Assembly: GCA_937927685.1 (NCBI GenBank)
Contig: CALBSC010000077.1
Location: 1 to 64,000 of the forward strand
Reading direction: 5' to 3'
Length of the DNA stretch: 64,000 nt
Source of the DNA: an uncultured Burkholderiales bacterium
GTDB taxonomy: Bacteria; Pseudomonadota; Gammaproteobacteria; Burkholderiales; Burkholderiaceae_C
The translations under genes were made by a program, and so were the position numbers. Under the pieces are notes generated by a model. It searched no databases. It was given only the letters and a program-made list of their open reading frames with translations, and was not told where the DNA came from. Positions 24,517-33,209 of this stretch are shown piece after piece. The stretch's first letter is position 1, and the number at the start of each line of letters is the position of its first letter.

Positions 24517-26082
24517 GTGAGTCTGATCAAATCCGCGTCCGTCGTCTCCCTCCTGACCCTGGCATCACGCATCACCGGGCTGGCGCGGGAGTTGCTGATT
24601 GCCTCCGCCTTTGGCGCGAGCGCAATGACCGATGCCTTCAACATCGCTTTTCGGATCCCCAATCTGTTTCGCCGGTTGTTTGCCGAGGGCGCTTTCTCCC
24701 AGGCCTTTGTGCCGGTGCTGGCGGCCAGCCGTGAGCAGGCGGGCGACGAGGCCACGCACCGCCTGATTGACCGGGTGGCCACGGCGCTGATCGGCGTGCT
24801 TTTGCTCACCTGTGTGGCAGGTGTGCTGGGAGCGCCCTGGCTCGTGATGGCCCTGGCCAGTGGACTGGGGCAGAGCCCGGAGACGGAAGCGGCGGCGGTG
24901 CTCATGACGCGTTGGATGTTTCCTTACATTGTCTTCATGTCGCTGGTGTCGCTCTCTTCGGGCATTCTCAACACGTGGCGGCGCTTTGCCGTGCCGGCTG
25001 CCACCCCGGTGTTGCTCAACCTGGCCATGATCGGTGCAGCCTGGTGGGGGGCGCCGTGGTTGCAGACCCAGGGGGTGCAGCCGATCTTTGCGCTGGCGGC
25101 CGGCGTGATGCTGGGGGGCTTGCTGCAACTGGGGGTGCAAGTGCCGGCCCTGGCACGCCTGGGTCTGCTGCCCCGACCCCGCCTGTCGTGGGCCGGTTGC
25201 ACCGCCGCGTGGCAGGACGAGGGCACTCGACGCATTCTGCGGCTCATGGCGCCGGCGTTGCTGGGGGTGAGCGTGGCGCAAATCTCGTTGCTGATCAACA
25301 CCCAGATCGCTTCCCACCTGCCGGCAGGCAGTGTCAGCTGGCTGAGCTACGCCGACCGCTTGATGGAATTTCCCACCGCCTTGCTCGGGGTCGCGCTGGG
25401 TGTGGTGCTCATGCCCCAGCTGTCGGCCGCCCGGGCTGCGGCCGACGATGCCCGCTACGGTGCGTTGCTGGACACAGGCTTGCGCCTGGTGCTGCTGCTG
25501 GCCTTGCCGTGTGCGGTGGCCCTGCTGCTGTTCGCGCAGCCGCTGGTGGCCGTGCTCTATCACTATGGGGCCTTTCAGGTGCGTGACGTCAGCCAGACCA
25601 CCTCGGCCCTGATGGGCTATGGCATTGGCCTGGTGGGCCTGGTGGCGATCAAGGTGCTGGCCCCGGGCTTTTACGCCAACCAGGACACCCGCACCCCGGT
25701 GAAGATCGCCGTGGCAGTGCTGGTGTTGACCCAGTTGCTCAACCTGGTCCTGGTGCCCTGGCTGGCGCACGCCGGGCTGGCCTGGTCGATCGGGCTGGCG
25801 GCCTTGGTCAACGCGGGCTGGCTGTGGCTGGGACTGCGACGTCAGGGGCGTTACCAACCCGCAGCTGGCTGGGGGCGTTTTGTGTTGCAAGTGGTGGCGG
25901 CATGTGGGGTGCTGGCGCTGTGGCTGTCCTGGTCTGCGGCCTCCCGGGACTGGACAGCGCTGCAAAGCCAGCCCTGGACCCGTGTGGGCGCCATGGCGGT
26001 GGTGCTGGCGGTCAGTGCAGTGCTGTATTTCGGGACCCTGCGCCTGACGGGGCTGCCCCTGCGCACCTTGTGGCGCCAATGA
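24517..26082 (+). CDS. murJ: Lipid II flippase MurJ
   Basis: Inner-membrane MOP-superfamily flippase of 521 residues that moves lipid II across the membrane for peptidoglycan synthesis. The N-terminal SVVSLLTLASRITGLARE and NLFRRLFAEGAFSQAFVPVL are hallmarks, followed by about 14 hydrophobic segments. SWLSYADRLMEFPTALLGVALG and KVLAPGFYANQDTRTP are conserved family stretches. It starts with GTG and has no Shine-Dalgarno. The SirB1-like gene follows 10 bases later. Divergent from rpsT, as in many proteobacteria. Confidence 0.94.
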   Translation: MSLIKSASVVSLLTLASRITGLARELLIASAFGASAMTDAFNIAFRIPNLFRRLFAEGAFSQAFVPVLAASREQAGDEATHRLIDRVATALIGVLLLTCVAGVLGAPWLVMALASGLGQSPETEAAAVLMTRWMFPYIVFMSLVSLSSGILNTWRRFAVPAATPVLLNLAMIGAAWWGAPWLQTQGVQPIFALAAGVMLGGLLQLGVQVPALARLGLLPRPRLSWAGCTAAWQDEGTRRILRLMAPALLGVSVAQISLLINTQIASHLPAGSVSWLSYADRLMEFPTALLGVALGVVLMPQLSAARAAADDARYGALLDTGLRLVLLLALPCAVALLLFAQPLVAVLYHYGAFQVRDVSQTTSALMGYGIGLVGLVAIKVLAPGFYANQDTRTPVKIAVAVLVLTQLLNLVLVPWLAHAGLAWSIGLAALVNAGWLWLGLRRQGRYQPAAGWGRFVLQVVAACGVLALWLSWSAASRDWTALQSQPWTRVGAMAVVLAVSAVLYFGTLRLTGLPLRTLWRQ

Positions 26083-26092
26083 GCGGAAGACC

Positions 26093-26809
26093 ATGGCGCA
26101 CATGAATTTCCAGCCCACCACGCCATCGCCACTCGACTACTTTGCCACGCTGGTCGGCAGCGATCATCAGTTTCCGCTCATGGAAGCCGCCATCAGTGTT
26201 GCGCAGGACGAATACCCGCAACTCGACTTGCAGGCCGTGCTGAGCGAAGTGGACCAACTGCAATCCCGTTTGCACCGCCGCTGGCGGGGTGACCCCGACC
26301 CCTTGCGCACGCTGGACGTGTTGAACCAGTTCTTTTTCCGGGACCTGGGGTTTGCCGGCAACGTGAACGATTATTACGACCCGGACAACAGCTTCATCCA
26401 TGCGGTGTTGCGCACGCGCCGTGGCATTCCCATCAGCCTGGCCGTGCTGTGGCTGGAACTGGCCTCATCGGTCGGGCTGCGTGTGCACGGCGTGGGTTTT
26501 CCGGGGCATTTCCTGGTGAAGGTGATGAGCGCGCAGGTGCCGGGGGGACAGATCGTGATCGACCCGTTCACAGGTCAGGTGCTCGATCAGGAGACCTTGC
26601 TGGAACGGCTCGGACCCATGCGCCGCACGCTCTCGGGCATGACCGATGGGCAACGTCAGCAGGCCTGGCTGCAGCGGCACCTGGAGCCGGCGCGACCCCG
26701 GCACATCATCGCGCGCATGCTGCGCAACTTGCTGGAGATTTACCAGGCCCAGGGGGACGAACCGCGATTGCGTGCGGTGCAACAACGCCTGGATGTTCTG
26801 GGCGATTGA
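26093..26809 (+). CDS. SirB1-family protein
   Basis: SirB1-type protein of 238 residues: a transglutaminase-like domain (VLRTRRGIPISLAVLWLELASSVGLRVHGVGFPGHFLVKV) followed by a TPR-like C-terminal segment (ARMLRNLLEIYQAQGDEPRL). The exact role is unknown. It is encoded 10 bases after murJ, a common pairing in this group, and is convergent with purM. A second ATG three codons downstream is an equally possible start. Confidence 0.83.
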   Translation: MAHMNFQPTTPSPLDYFATLVGSDHQFPLMEAAISVAQDEYPQLDLQAVLSEVDQLQSRLHRRWRGDPDPLRTLDVLNQFFFRDLGFAGNVNDYYDPDNSFIHAVLRTRRGIPISLAVLWLELASSVGLRVHGVGFPGHFLVKVMSAQVPGGQIVIDPFTGQVLDQETLLERLGPMRRTLSGMTDGQRQQAWLQRHLEPARPRHIIARMLRNLLEIYQAQGDEPRLRAVQQRLDVLGD

Positions 26810-26839
26810 GCGCGGTCTGCGTGGGCCGGCTGCGCCGGT

Positions 26840-27868
26840 TCACGCCACGGTGACAGGGGCGCCGTCACCGCGCGGCGCAATGCGCCCGATGGTGAACACC
26901 TGTTCACCCTGCTCACGCAGGGTGGCCGCACAGGCCTCGGCCTGATCCGCGGCAATCACCACCACCATGCCGATGCCGTGGTTGAAGGTGCGGTTCATCT
27001 CCAGGTCGTCGATGCCGGCGTGTCGTTGCAGCCAGGCAAAGAGTTCGGTTTGCGGCCAACTGCCCTTGACCAGGTGCGCAGCCAACCCGGAAGGCAGCAC
27101 ACGGGGAATGTTTTCCAGCAGGCCGCCGCCAGTGATGTGGGCCAACGCCTTGATCGGGTGGGCCGCCAGGGCGGCCAGCACCGGTTTCACATACAGACGG
27201 GTGGGCGCCATGATGGCTTCCCGGAACGGCTGACCGTCCAGGGTCGAGGGCAACTGGCCCGATGCGCGTTCGATCACCTTGCGGACCAGGGAGAAACCGT
27301 TGGAGTGCACGCCACTGGAGGCCAGGCCCAGCACCACATCGCCGGCCTGCACGTCCTGGCCCGTGAGAATCTTGGATTTTTCAACGGCACCGACGGCAAA
27401 ACCCGCCAGGTCGTATTCACCGGCCGGGTACATCCCCGGCATTTCCGCGGTCTCACCGCCAATCAGCGCACAGCCGCTGAGTTCGCAGCCGCGGGCAATG
27501 CCACCCACCACGCGGGCCGCCGTGTCCACATCCAGCTTGCCACAGGCAAAGTAGTCCAGGAAGAACAGGGGCTCGGCCCCTTGCACCAGCACGTCGTTGA
27601 CGCTCATGGCCACCAGGTCGATGCCCACGCCATCGTGCATGCCCCACTCAAACGCCAGTTTGAGTTTGGTGCCCACCCCATCGGTCCCGCTCACCAGCAC
27701 CGGTTCACGGTAACGCTTGGGGACTTCGAACAGGGCGCCAAAGCCGCCGATACCCGCCAGCACGCCCTCGCGCAGGGTTTTGCGGGCCAGGGGCTTGATG
27801 CGCTCGACCAGCGCATCGCCAGCGTCAATGTCAACGCCAGCGTCTTTGTAGGAGAGGGGTGTGGTCAT
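26840..27868 (-). CDS. purM: Phosphoribosylformylglycinamidine cyclo-ligase (AIR synthase)
   Basis: Fifth step of purine synthesis: ATP-dependent closure of FGAM to AIR; 342 residues, normal length. Motifs are SYKDAGVDIDAGDALVERIK at the N-terminus, GGFGALFEVP, VSGTDGVGTKLKLA, MSVNDVLVQGAEPLFFLDYFA, GGETAEMPGMY and HITGGGLLENIPRVLP. The start MTTPLSYKDAG is the standard one. Divergent from the AI-2E-type permease gene. Confidence 0.96.
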   Translation of the reverse strand: MTTPLSYKDAGVDIDAGDALVERIKPLARKTLREGVLAGIGGFGALFEVPKRYREPVLVSGTDGVGTKLKLAFEWGMHDGVGIDLVAMSVNDVLVQGAEPLFFLDYFACGKLDVDTAARVVGGIARGCELSGCALIGGETAEMPGMYPAGEYDLAGFAVGAVEKSKILTGQDVQAGDVVLGLASSGVHSNGFSLVRKVIERASGQLPSTLDGQPFREAIMAPTRLYVKPVLAALAAHPIKALAHITGGGLLENIPRVLPSGLAAHLVKGSWPQTELFAWLQRHAGIDDLEMNRTFNHGIGMVVVIAADQAEACAATLREQGEQVFTIGRIAPRGDGAPVTVA

Positions 27869-27966
27869 GGTGATGGGCGGAAGGGGCATCCAGGGGGCAA
27901 ACCAGAGAGGCAGCGGACACCCCGATAAAATCATGCAATTCTACCGACCGATCACCCCCACCCTGT

Positions 27967-29037
27967 ATGCAATTCACCCCCACCCAACAGCGCTGGCTGG
28001 CCTGGATTGGCCTGTCTGGTGTGGCGACATGGCTGGTGTGGTGGCTGGGGCCGGTGCTCCTGCCCTTCATGGTGGCGGCCCTCCTGGCCTATGCCTTGTC
28101 CCCGCTGGTGCGCGGCCTGGACCGCATGACGGCGGGTCGGTTGCCGCGAACCGTGTCCGTGGTGGTGATCGAAGTCCTGTTTGTGCTGTTGATGATGGCC
28201 CTGGGCCTGTTGCTGGTGCCGGTCCTGGCCAAAGAGCTGCCGCAACTGCGCGAGCAACTGCCGACCGTGGCGCAGCGCCTGGACGCCGTGTTGTCGCCCT
28301 GGCTGTTGTCGATGGGCGTCGAGTTGCAGTTGGACCCGGCCAGCGTGAAGGCGTTTGTCCTCAAGCATTTCAGTGGCTCGTGGGAAGACCTGCTGGACCC
28401 CTTGCTGTCGTCACTGCGCATCGGGGGCAGCGTGGCGCTGACGCTGATCGGCAATGCCATCCTGATTCCCGTGGTGCTGTTTTACCTGCTGCTCGACTGG
28501 GAGGTGGTGGTGACGCGTGTCCGTGAGCTGGTGCCGCCGCGCTGGCGCAGCGGCGTGGACGGGTTTTTGCTGGAATGTGACGGCGTGCTGGGCCAGTACA
28601 TCCGCGGCCAGTTGTTGGTCATGGTGGTCCTGGCCGTGTATTACGCGGTGGCACTGCGCCTCTTTGGTCTGGACCTGGCGTGGCCCATCGGCATCTTCAC
28701 CGGACTGGCGATTTGCGTGCCGTACCTGGGCTACGGGCTGGGGCTGATCCTGGCCTTGCTGGCGGGCTTGCTGCAAATGGAGCCGATGCAGGCTGGGTTG
28801 ATGATTGCCGTGGTCTATGGCCTGGGGCAATTGATCGAGAGCTTCATCCTGACCCCCCGACTGGTGGGCGAACGCATTGGCTTGCACCCGCTGGCGGTGA
28901 TTTTTGCCTTGCTGGCCTTTGGGCAGATGCTGGGTTTCGTGGGGGTGCTGATTGCCTTGCCGGCCAGTGCGGTGCTGCTGGTGGGGTGGCGCCGGTTGTG
29001 TGCCCACTACCTCGGTAGCCGTCTGTACCTGGGGTGA
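27967..29037 (+). CDS. AI-2E/PerM family membrane transporter
   Basis: Polytopic inner-membrane protein of 356 residues of the AI-2 exporter/PerM superfamily. About eight hydrophobic segments are visible, with a cytoplasmic stretch between the early helices and the C-terminal PRLVGERIGLHPLAVIFALLAFGQ motif that defines the family. Substrate is unknown; the family ranges from AI-2 export to Na+/H+ antiport. First gene of a run through hda, HAD, pcnB and folK. The hda start lies only 8 bases after its stop. Confidence 0.87.
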   Translation: MQFTPTQQRWLAWIGLSGVATWLVWWLGPVLLPFMVAALLAYALSPLVRGLDRMTAGRLPRTVSVVVIEVLFVLLMMALGLLLVPVLAKELPQLREQLPTVAQRLDAVLSPWLLSMGVELQLDPASVKAFVLKHFSGSWEDLLDPLLSSLRIGGSVALTLIGNAILIPVVLFYLLLDWEVVVTRVRELVPPRWRSGVDGFLLECDGVLGQYIRGQLLVMVVLAVYYAVALRLFGLDLAWPIGIFTGLAICVPYLGYGLGLILALLAGLLQMEPMQAGLMIAVVYGLGQLIESFILTPRLVGERIGLHPLAVIFALLAFGQMLGFVGVLIALPASAVLLVGWRRLCAHYLGSRLYLG

Positions 29038-29045
29038 TCCCGCGC

Positions 29046-29732
29046 ATGAAGCAGATCGCACTGGACATTGACCTGGGACGAGGCCCGACCCTGCACAATT
29101 TCCTGCCTGGCCCGAACGCGGAGGCTTTTCAGCACCTGCGCCTGTGGGCCGGCAGTCCGGTCCGCTCGCCGGTCCCGATGTACCTCTGGGGCCCCGAGGG
29201 CAGCGGCAAGACCCATTTGCTGCGGGCCTTGGCCCACGCCTTGTCCGAGCGCGGCGAAACGCTGGGCTGGCTCGATGCCGGTGTGGTCGAGCCGCCGGCC
29301 TTTGATCCGCGCTGGCGTGTCATCTTGCTGGATGATGTGCACCAGTACAGCGCGGTGCAGCAGCAGGCTGCCTTCAACTGGTTCGTCAACGCCTCCACCC
29401 CGGGCGAGGGGCAGACCTGTGGCGTGCTGGCTGCGGGCACCCGTCCCCCTGCCGACCTGACACTCAGGGAAGACCTGCGCACCCGTCTCGGCTGGGGTCA
29501 TGTGTTCCAGCTGCATCTGCTGGATGAAACCCAGTGCCGCGCGGTGTTGCGCCAGCATGCCGAAGGGCGTGGTATTTTCCTGAAGGACGATGTCATGGAC
29601 TTCATCCTGACGCGTTTCAGCCGCGACCTGGGCAACCTGATGGCACTGCTCGATCAGCTCGATGGCTACGCCCTGCAAACCCAGCGTCCCCTGACCATTC
29701 CCCTCATCAAGGCGATGTTGGACGACACCTGA
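29046..29732 (+). CDS. hda: DnaA regulatory inactivator Hda
   Basis: AAA+ DnaA paralogue of 228 residues lacking the DnaA DNA-binding domain. With the DNA-loaded beta clamp it stimulates hydrolysis of DnaA-ATP after initiation. The N-terminal QIALDI resembles a clamp-binding peptide. Walker A GPEGSGKTHLL is near residue 50 and Walker B VILLDDVHQY near residue 93. A C-terminal lid (DVMDFILTRFSRDLGNLMALLDQLD) follows. The MKQIAL start is chosen because it retains the clamp motif. It sits 3 bases before the HAD gene. Confidence 0.9.
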   Translation: MKQIALDIDLGRGPTLHNFLPGPNAEAFQHLRLWAGSPVRSPVPMYLWGPEGSGKTHLLRALAHALSERGETLGWLDAGVVEPPAFDPRWRVILLDDVHQYSAVQQQAAFNWFVNASTPGEGQTCGVLAAGTRPPADLTLREDLRTRLGWGHVFQLHLLDETQCRAVLRQHAEGRGIFLKDDVMDFILTRFSRDLGNLMALLDQLDGYALQTQRPLTIPLIKAMLDDT

Positions 29733-29735
29733 CCC

Positions 29736-30413
29736 ATGAAAACGCACCTCGCCCTGTTTGACCTCGACCACACCCTGTTGCCGCTGGACTCGGATTACGC
29801 CTGGGGTGAGTTCACCCAACGCATTGGCTGGACCGACCCGGTGGTGTTCAAGCGCCGCAACGACGAGTTTTATGCCGACTACCAGGCAGGACGTCTCGAT
29901 ATTCACGAGTACGTTCGTTTCGCCACCGAGGCCGTGCGCGTCAGGGGCCGCGTGCAGGCGGAAGCTGCGCGCGAGCAGTTTTTGCAGGAGGTGATCCGCC
30001 CGGCCATTCGTCCGCAAGCCATGCAGCTGATCCAGCAACACCGGGACCAGGGCTGTCAGGTGATGATCGTGACCGCCACCAATGAATTCGTCACCGGTCC
30101 GATTGCCCGCCTGTTGGGCATTGAAGACCTGATTGCCGTCGAGCTCGAACGCGACGCGCAGGGGTGGATCACCGGTGAAATCGCCGGCGTTCCCTCCATG
30201 CGGGAAGGCAAGGTGCAACGTCTGCAACAATGGCTGCAGGCGCGTGGGTGGGACTGGCCGGACGTCGAGACCACCTTCTACAGCGATTCCACCAACGATT
30301 TGCCGCTGCTGGGGCGTGTCAACCACCCGGTGGCCACCAATCCCGATGACCGGCTGCGCGAACAAGCTCTCCAGCGCGGCTGGCCCATTCTCGAACTGTT
30401 TTCCGCTTCATGA
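29736..30413 (+). CDS. HAD family hydrolase, subfamily IB (SerB/PSP-like)
   Basis: Haloacid-dehalogenase-type phosphatase of 225 residues. DLDHTLLPLDSD provides motif I with nucleophile and acid/base aspartates, MIVTATNEF motif II, REGKVQRL the lysine of motif III and YSDSTNDLPLL motif IV. The family includes phosphoserine and phosphatidylglycerophosphate-like phosphatases. The constant position between hda and pcnB in beta-proteobacteria argues for a conserved housekeeping role, substrate unknown. Its stop overlaps the pcnB start (ATGA). Confidence 0.87.
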   Translation: MKTHLALFDLDHTLLPLDSDYAWGEFTQRIGWTDPVVFKRRNDEFYADYQAGRLDIHEYVRFATEAVRVRGRVQAEAAREQFLQEVIRPAIRPQAMQLIQQHRDQGCQVMIVTATNEFVTGPIARLLGIEDLIAVELERDAQGWITGEIAGVPSMREGKVQRLQQWLQARGWDWPDVETTFYSDSTNDLPLLGRVNHPVATNPDDRLREQALQRGWPILELFSAS

Positions 30414-31969
30414 TCAAGACATTCATTCAACGCCTGATCGGCCAGGCCCCCAAATCGGGCTCGGCCTCACTGGGCAAGCGTCGCGTGGTCCCCGCCAGCG
30501 AACACGGCATCGATGCCAGGCTGGTGGACGAGCGCGCCTTGAGCGTGGTGCACACCCTGCAGGACAAGGGCTTCGAGGCCTACATCGTGGGCGGGGCGGT
30601 GCGAGACCTGTTGCTGGGCTTGCGTCCCAAAGACTTTGACGTGGCCACCAATGCCACCCCCGAGCAGGTCAAGGCGCTGTTTCGACGTGCCTTCATCATC
30701 GGCCGACGTTTCCGCATCGTGCACGTGGTGTTTGGTCGCGGTCGCGAGCACGAGGTGATCGAGGTCTCCACCTTCCGCGCCTATCTCGATGCAGGCGCGG
30801 CCGAGCAGGTGTCTGGCAACGAGCGCACCAGCAAGCAGGCGCTGGCGGGCATGACGCACGCAGTCGATGCCAGTGGCCGTGTGTTGCGCGACAACGTGTG
30901 GGGTCCGCAGGATGAAGATGCGGCACGTCGCGACTTCACCATCAATGCCATGTACTACGACCCGCGCTCGCAGTCGGTGGTGGATTACCACGGCGGCATT
31001 GAAGATGCACGCAAGCGACGGCTGCGGTTGATCGGTGACCCGGCCTCGCGCTACCGTGAGGACCCGGTGCGCATCGTTCGTGCCGCACGGTTTGCCGCCA
31101 AGCTGTCCGGCCTGGGGTTCGAGTTGGACCGCAAGACGGCCACCCCCATGGGCACGCTCAAATCTCTGCTGGCCGACATTCCGCAAAGCCGCATGTTCGA
31201 CGAGATGCTCAAGCTGTTGCAGACCGGACATGCGGTGGCCAGCATTGCGGCCTTGCGCAAGCTCGGTCTGGCCCAAGGCTTGTATCCCTTGCTCGATCTG
31301 GTGGTCGAGCGCGCCGAAGACCCGTTTGTGCAAGCGGCCCTGCAAGATACCGATCGGCGTGTGGGCGAGGGCAAACCGGTTGCACCGAGTTTTCTGCTCG
31401 CCTGTGTGCTGTGGTCCGATGTGCGCGAGTCCTGGGCACACCACCGCGCCAAGCAGCCGCCGTTCCCGGCGTTGCAGCAGGCCATCGACGAGGTGTTTGA
31501 CCAGCGCATCGGTGACGTGTCCGGCCGCGGCAAGCTCGGGGCGGATATGCGCGAGATCTGGATGATGCAGCCGCGCTTTGAAAAGCGTGCTGGCAGTGGT
31601 CCTTTCACGCTGGTCGAGCAGGCGCGTTTTCGGGCCGGCTTCGACTTCATGCGCCTGCGCGCCGATGTGGACGAGATCGACGTCACCCTGGCGGACTGGT
31701 GGCAGGAATTCAGCCTGGCCGATGAGGGATCGCGCGAAGCGTTGCTGCAGCAGGTTCGCCCCGCGCCGCAGCGTCGCAAGCGCCGCAGCGAAGACGCCGG
31801 TGCATCCGGTGAAGCCGAGCGGGACGTGAGCGATGACGTCCCCGTCCAGGACGGGCCGGCCGACGAGGAGGGCGCGCCCCGCCGCAGTGGGCCGCGCCGT
31901 CGCCGCAGCCGGCGTGGTCGTGGGTCTGGGTCTGGGTCTGGGTCTGGGTCTGGAGCCGCCGAAGGGTGA
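30410..31969 (+). CDS. pcnB: Poly(A) polymerase I
   Basis: RNA 3' polyadenylating nucleotidyltransferase of the class II family, 519 residues. YIVGGAVRDLLLGLRPKDFDVATNATPEQV near residue 60 is the catalytic signature with the metal aspartates. RRDFTINAMYYDP, GDPASRYREDPVRIVRAARFAAKL and a C-terminal arginine-rich tail follow. The last residues are a glycine-serine run encoded by a tandem GGGTCT repeat. The start overlaps the HAD stop; the stop overlaps the folK GTG start (GTGA). Confidence 0.92.
   Translation: MIKTFIQRLIGQAPKSGSASLGKRRVVPASEHGIDARLVDERALSVVHTLQDKGFEAYIVGGAVRDLLLGLRPKDFDVATNATPEQVKALFRRAFIIGRRFRIVHVVFGRGREHEVIEVSTFRAYLDAGAAEQVSGNERTSKQALAGMTHAVDASGRVLRDNVWGPQDEDAARRDFTINAMYYDPRSQSVVDYHGGIEDARKRRLRLIGDPASRYREDPVRIVRAARFAAKLSGLGFELDRKTATPMGTLKSLLADIPQSRMFDEMLKLLQTGHAVASIAALRKLGLAQGLYPLLDLVVERAEDPFVQAALQDTDRRVGEGKPVAPSFLLACVLWSDVRESWAHHRAKQPPFPALQQAIDEVFDQRIGDVSGRGKLGADMREIWMMQPRFEKRAGSGPFTLVEQARFRAGFDFMRLRADVDEIDVTLADWWQEFSLADEGSREALLQQVRPAPQRRKRRSEDAGASGEAERDVSDDVPVQDGPADEEGAPRRSGPRRRRSRRGRGSGSGSGSGSGAAEG
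31922..31948 (+). repeat. (GGGTCT)n hexanucleotide repeat at pcnB 3' end
   Basis: Five GGG runs each separated by TCT, encoding alternating Gly-Ser at the PcnB C-terminus. The spacing satisfies the G-quadruplex pattern on the coding (mRNA-like) strand, 18 bases before the folK start codon. Confidence 0.85.
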
Positions 31970-32445
31970 ACGAGGCCGTGCGTGCCCCGGTGGAGGCCCT
32001 GGTGGCGATTGGGGCCAACCTGGGTAACGCCAGGGCCAGCGTGATGCAGGCCATCGAGGCGTTGGGCCAGTTGCCGCGAACGCGGTGCCTGCAAGTGTCG
32101 TCTTTGTACCGGACAGCCCCCTGGCAGGCACAGGGGCCGGATTTCATCAACGCCGTGGTGAAACTGCAAACCACCTGGACAGCGCCGGACCTGTTCCAAG
32201 CGCTTCAGGCGTTGGAGCAGGCGGCCGGTCGGGAGCGACCCTATCTCCATGCGCCGCGCACCCTGGACCTGGACCTGCTGATGTACGGCGACGCCACCCT
32301 GGACAGCCCTCGGCTGACGGTGCCGCATCCCCGTTGGCGTGAACGCGCCTTTGTGGTGTGTCCCTTGCGTGACGTGTCGCCCGAGCGGGTGAGTGATGCC
32401 TTGTTGAAGTCTGTGGCGGGACAGGCCATCGAACGACTGGACTGA
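31966..32445 (+). CDS. folK: 2-amino-4-hydroxy-6-hydroxymethyldihydropteridine pyrophosphokinase
   Basis: HPPK of folate synthesis, 159 residues. LVAIGANLGNARASVMQAIEAL, SSLYRTAPW, PDFINAVVKLQT, RTLDLDLLMYGD with the magnesium-binding aspartates, and LTVPHPRWRERAFV are diagnostic. It starts with GTG overlapping the pcnB stop, so its translation is coupled to pcnB. The pcnB-folK order is conserved widely in proteobacteria. Confidence 0.94.
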   Translation: MNEAVRAPVEALVAIGANLGNARASVMQAIEALGQLPRTRCLQVSSLYRTAPWQAQGPDFINAVVKLQTTWTAPDLFQALQALEQAAGRERPYLHAPRTLDLDLLMYGDATLDSPRLTVPHPRWRERAFVVCPLRDVSPERVSDALLKSVAGQAIERLD

Positions 32446-32545
32446 TTCCGTGGGATGCACGGTGTTTTTCCTGCTTCGCAGCGGTTAAACTTCTTTGTGT
32501 CATCCAATCGTCACAAAACTGACGTCATCCAGACCTGGAGCTTTC

Positions 32546-33193
32546 ATGCTGTTCGCCAAGTTGCTGCCCCGTGAGGGCAATTTTTTTGAGATGTTCAACC
32601 AGCATGCCGACCGCATTGTGGAGGCCGCGCGTGCCTTCTCCAGCCTGGTGGAAAATTACGGCGATGCCCACTTGCGTGAAAAGTACAACCAGGACGTGGA
32701 CAACGCCGAACGTGCCGCCGACCGTGTCACGCACGATGTGAACAAGGCCATCCACAAGACCTTCATCACACCCATCGACCGTGAACAGATCCACTCGCTG
32801 ATCAACACCATGGATGACGTGGCGGACCTGATTCAGGACTCCGCCGAGACCATGGCCTTGTATGACGTGCGCCACATGACCGATGAGATCCGCCGTCTCA
32901 CCGACCTGAGCGTGCGTTGCTGCGAGCGGTTGCGTGACGCCGTGAAATTGCTCGACAAGATTGCCGAGCCGGCGACGGCCGAGGCGGCCCTCAAAACCTG
33001 CGAAGAAATCGACAAGCTTGAGTCCGATGCCGACCGCGTCATGCGCAGTGCCATGAGCAAGCTGTTTCGTGAGGAGCCGGACGTGCGCGAGGTCATCAAG
33101 CTCAAGGCAATCTACGAGTTGCTGGAAACCATCACCGACAAGTGCGAGGACGTGGCCAACCTGATCGAGGGCATCGTCCTCGAAAACTCCTGA
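32546..33193 (+). CDS. DUF47 / PhoU-like phosphate transport accessory protein
   Basis: Helical protein of 215 residues distantly related to PhoU (TIGR00153-type). Regular DxxE-rich helices are visible (VDNAERAADRVTHDVNKAIHKTFITPIDREQI, DKLESDADRVMRSAMSKLF), the conserved metal-coordinating pattern of the family. It lies 16 bases upstream of the Pit-type transporter gene and is expected to modulate it from the cytoplasm. The start MLFAKLLPREGNFF is the family standard and has GGAG upstream. Confidence 0.88.
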   Translation: MLFAKLLPREGNFFEMFNQHADRIVEAARAFSSLVENYGDAHLREKYNQDVDNAERAADRVTHDVNKAIHKTFITPIDREQIHSLINTMDDVADLIQDSAETMALYDVRHMTDEIRRLTDLSVRCCERLRDAVKLLDKIAEPATAEAALKTCEEIDKLESDADRVMRSAMSKLFREEPDVREVIKLKAIYELLETITDKCEDVANLIEGIVLENS

Positions 33194-33209
33194 GCGAAAG
33201 TCGCTGCGT

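Noticed and set aside
30467..32131. Long minus-strand frame opposite pcnB and folK
   Set aside because: Compositionally an antisense shadow; pcnB and folK are unambiguous.
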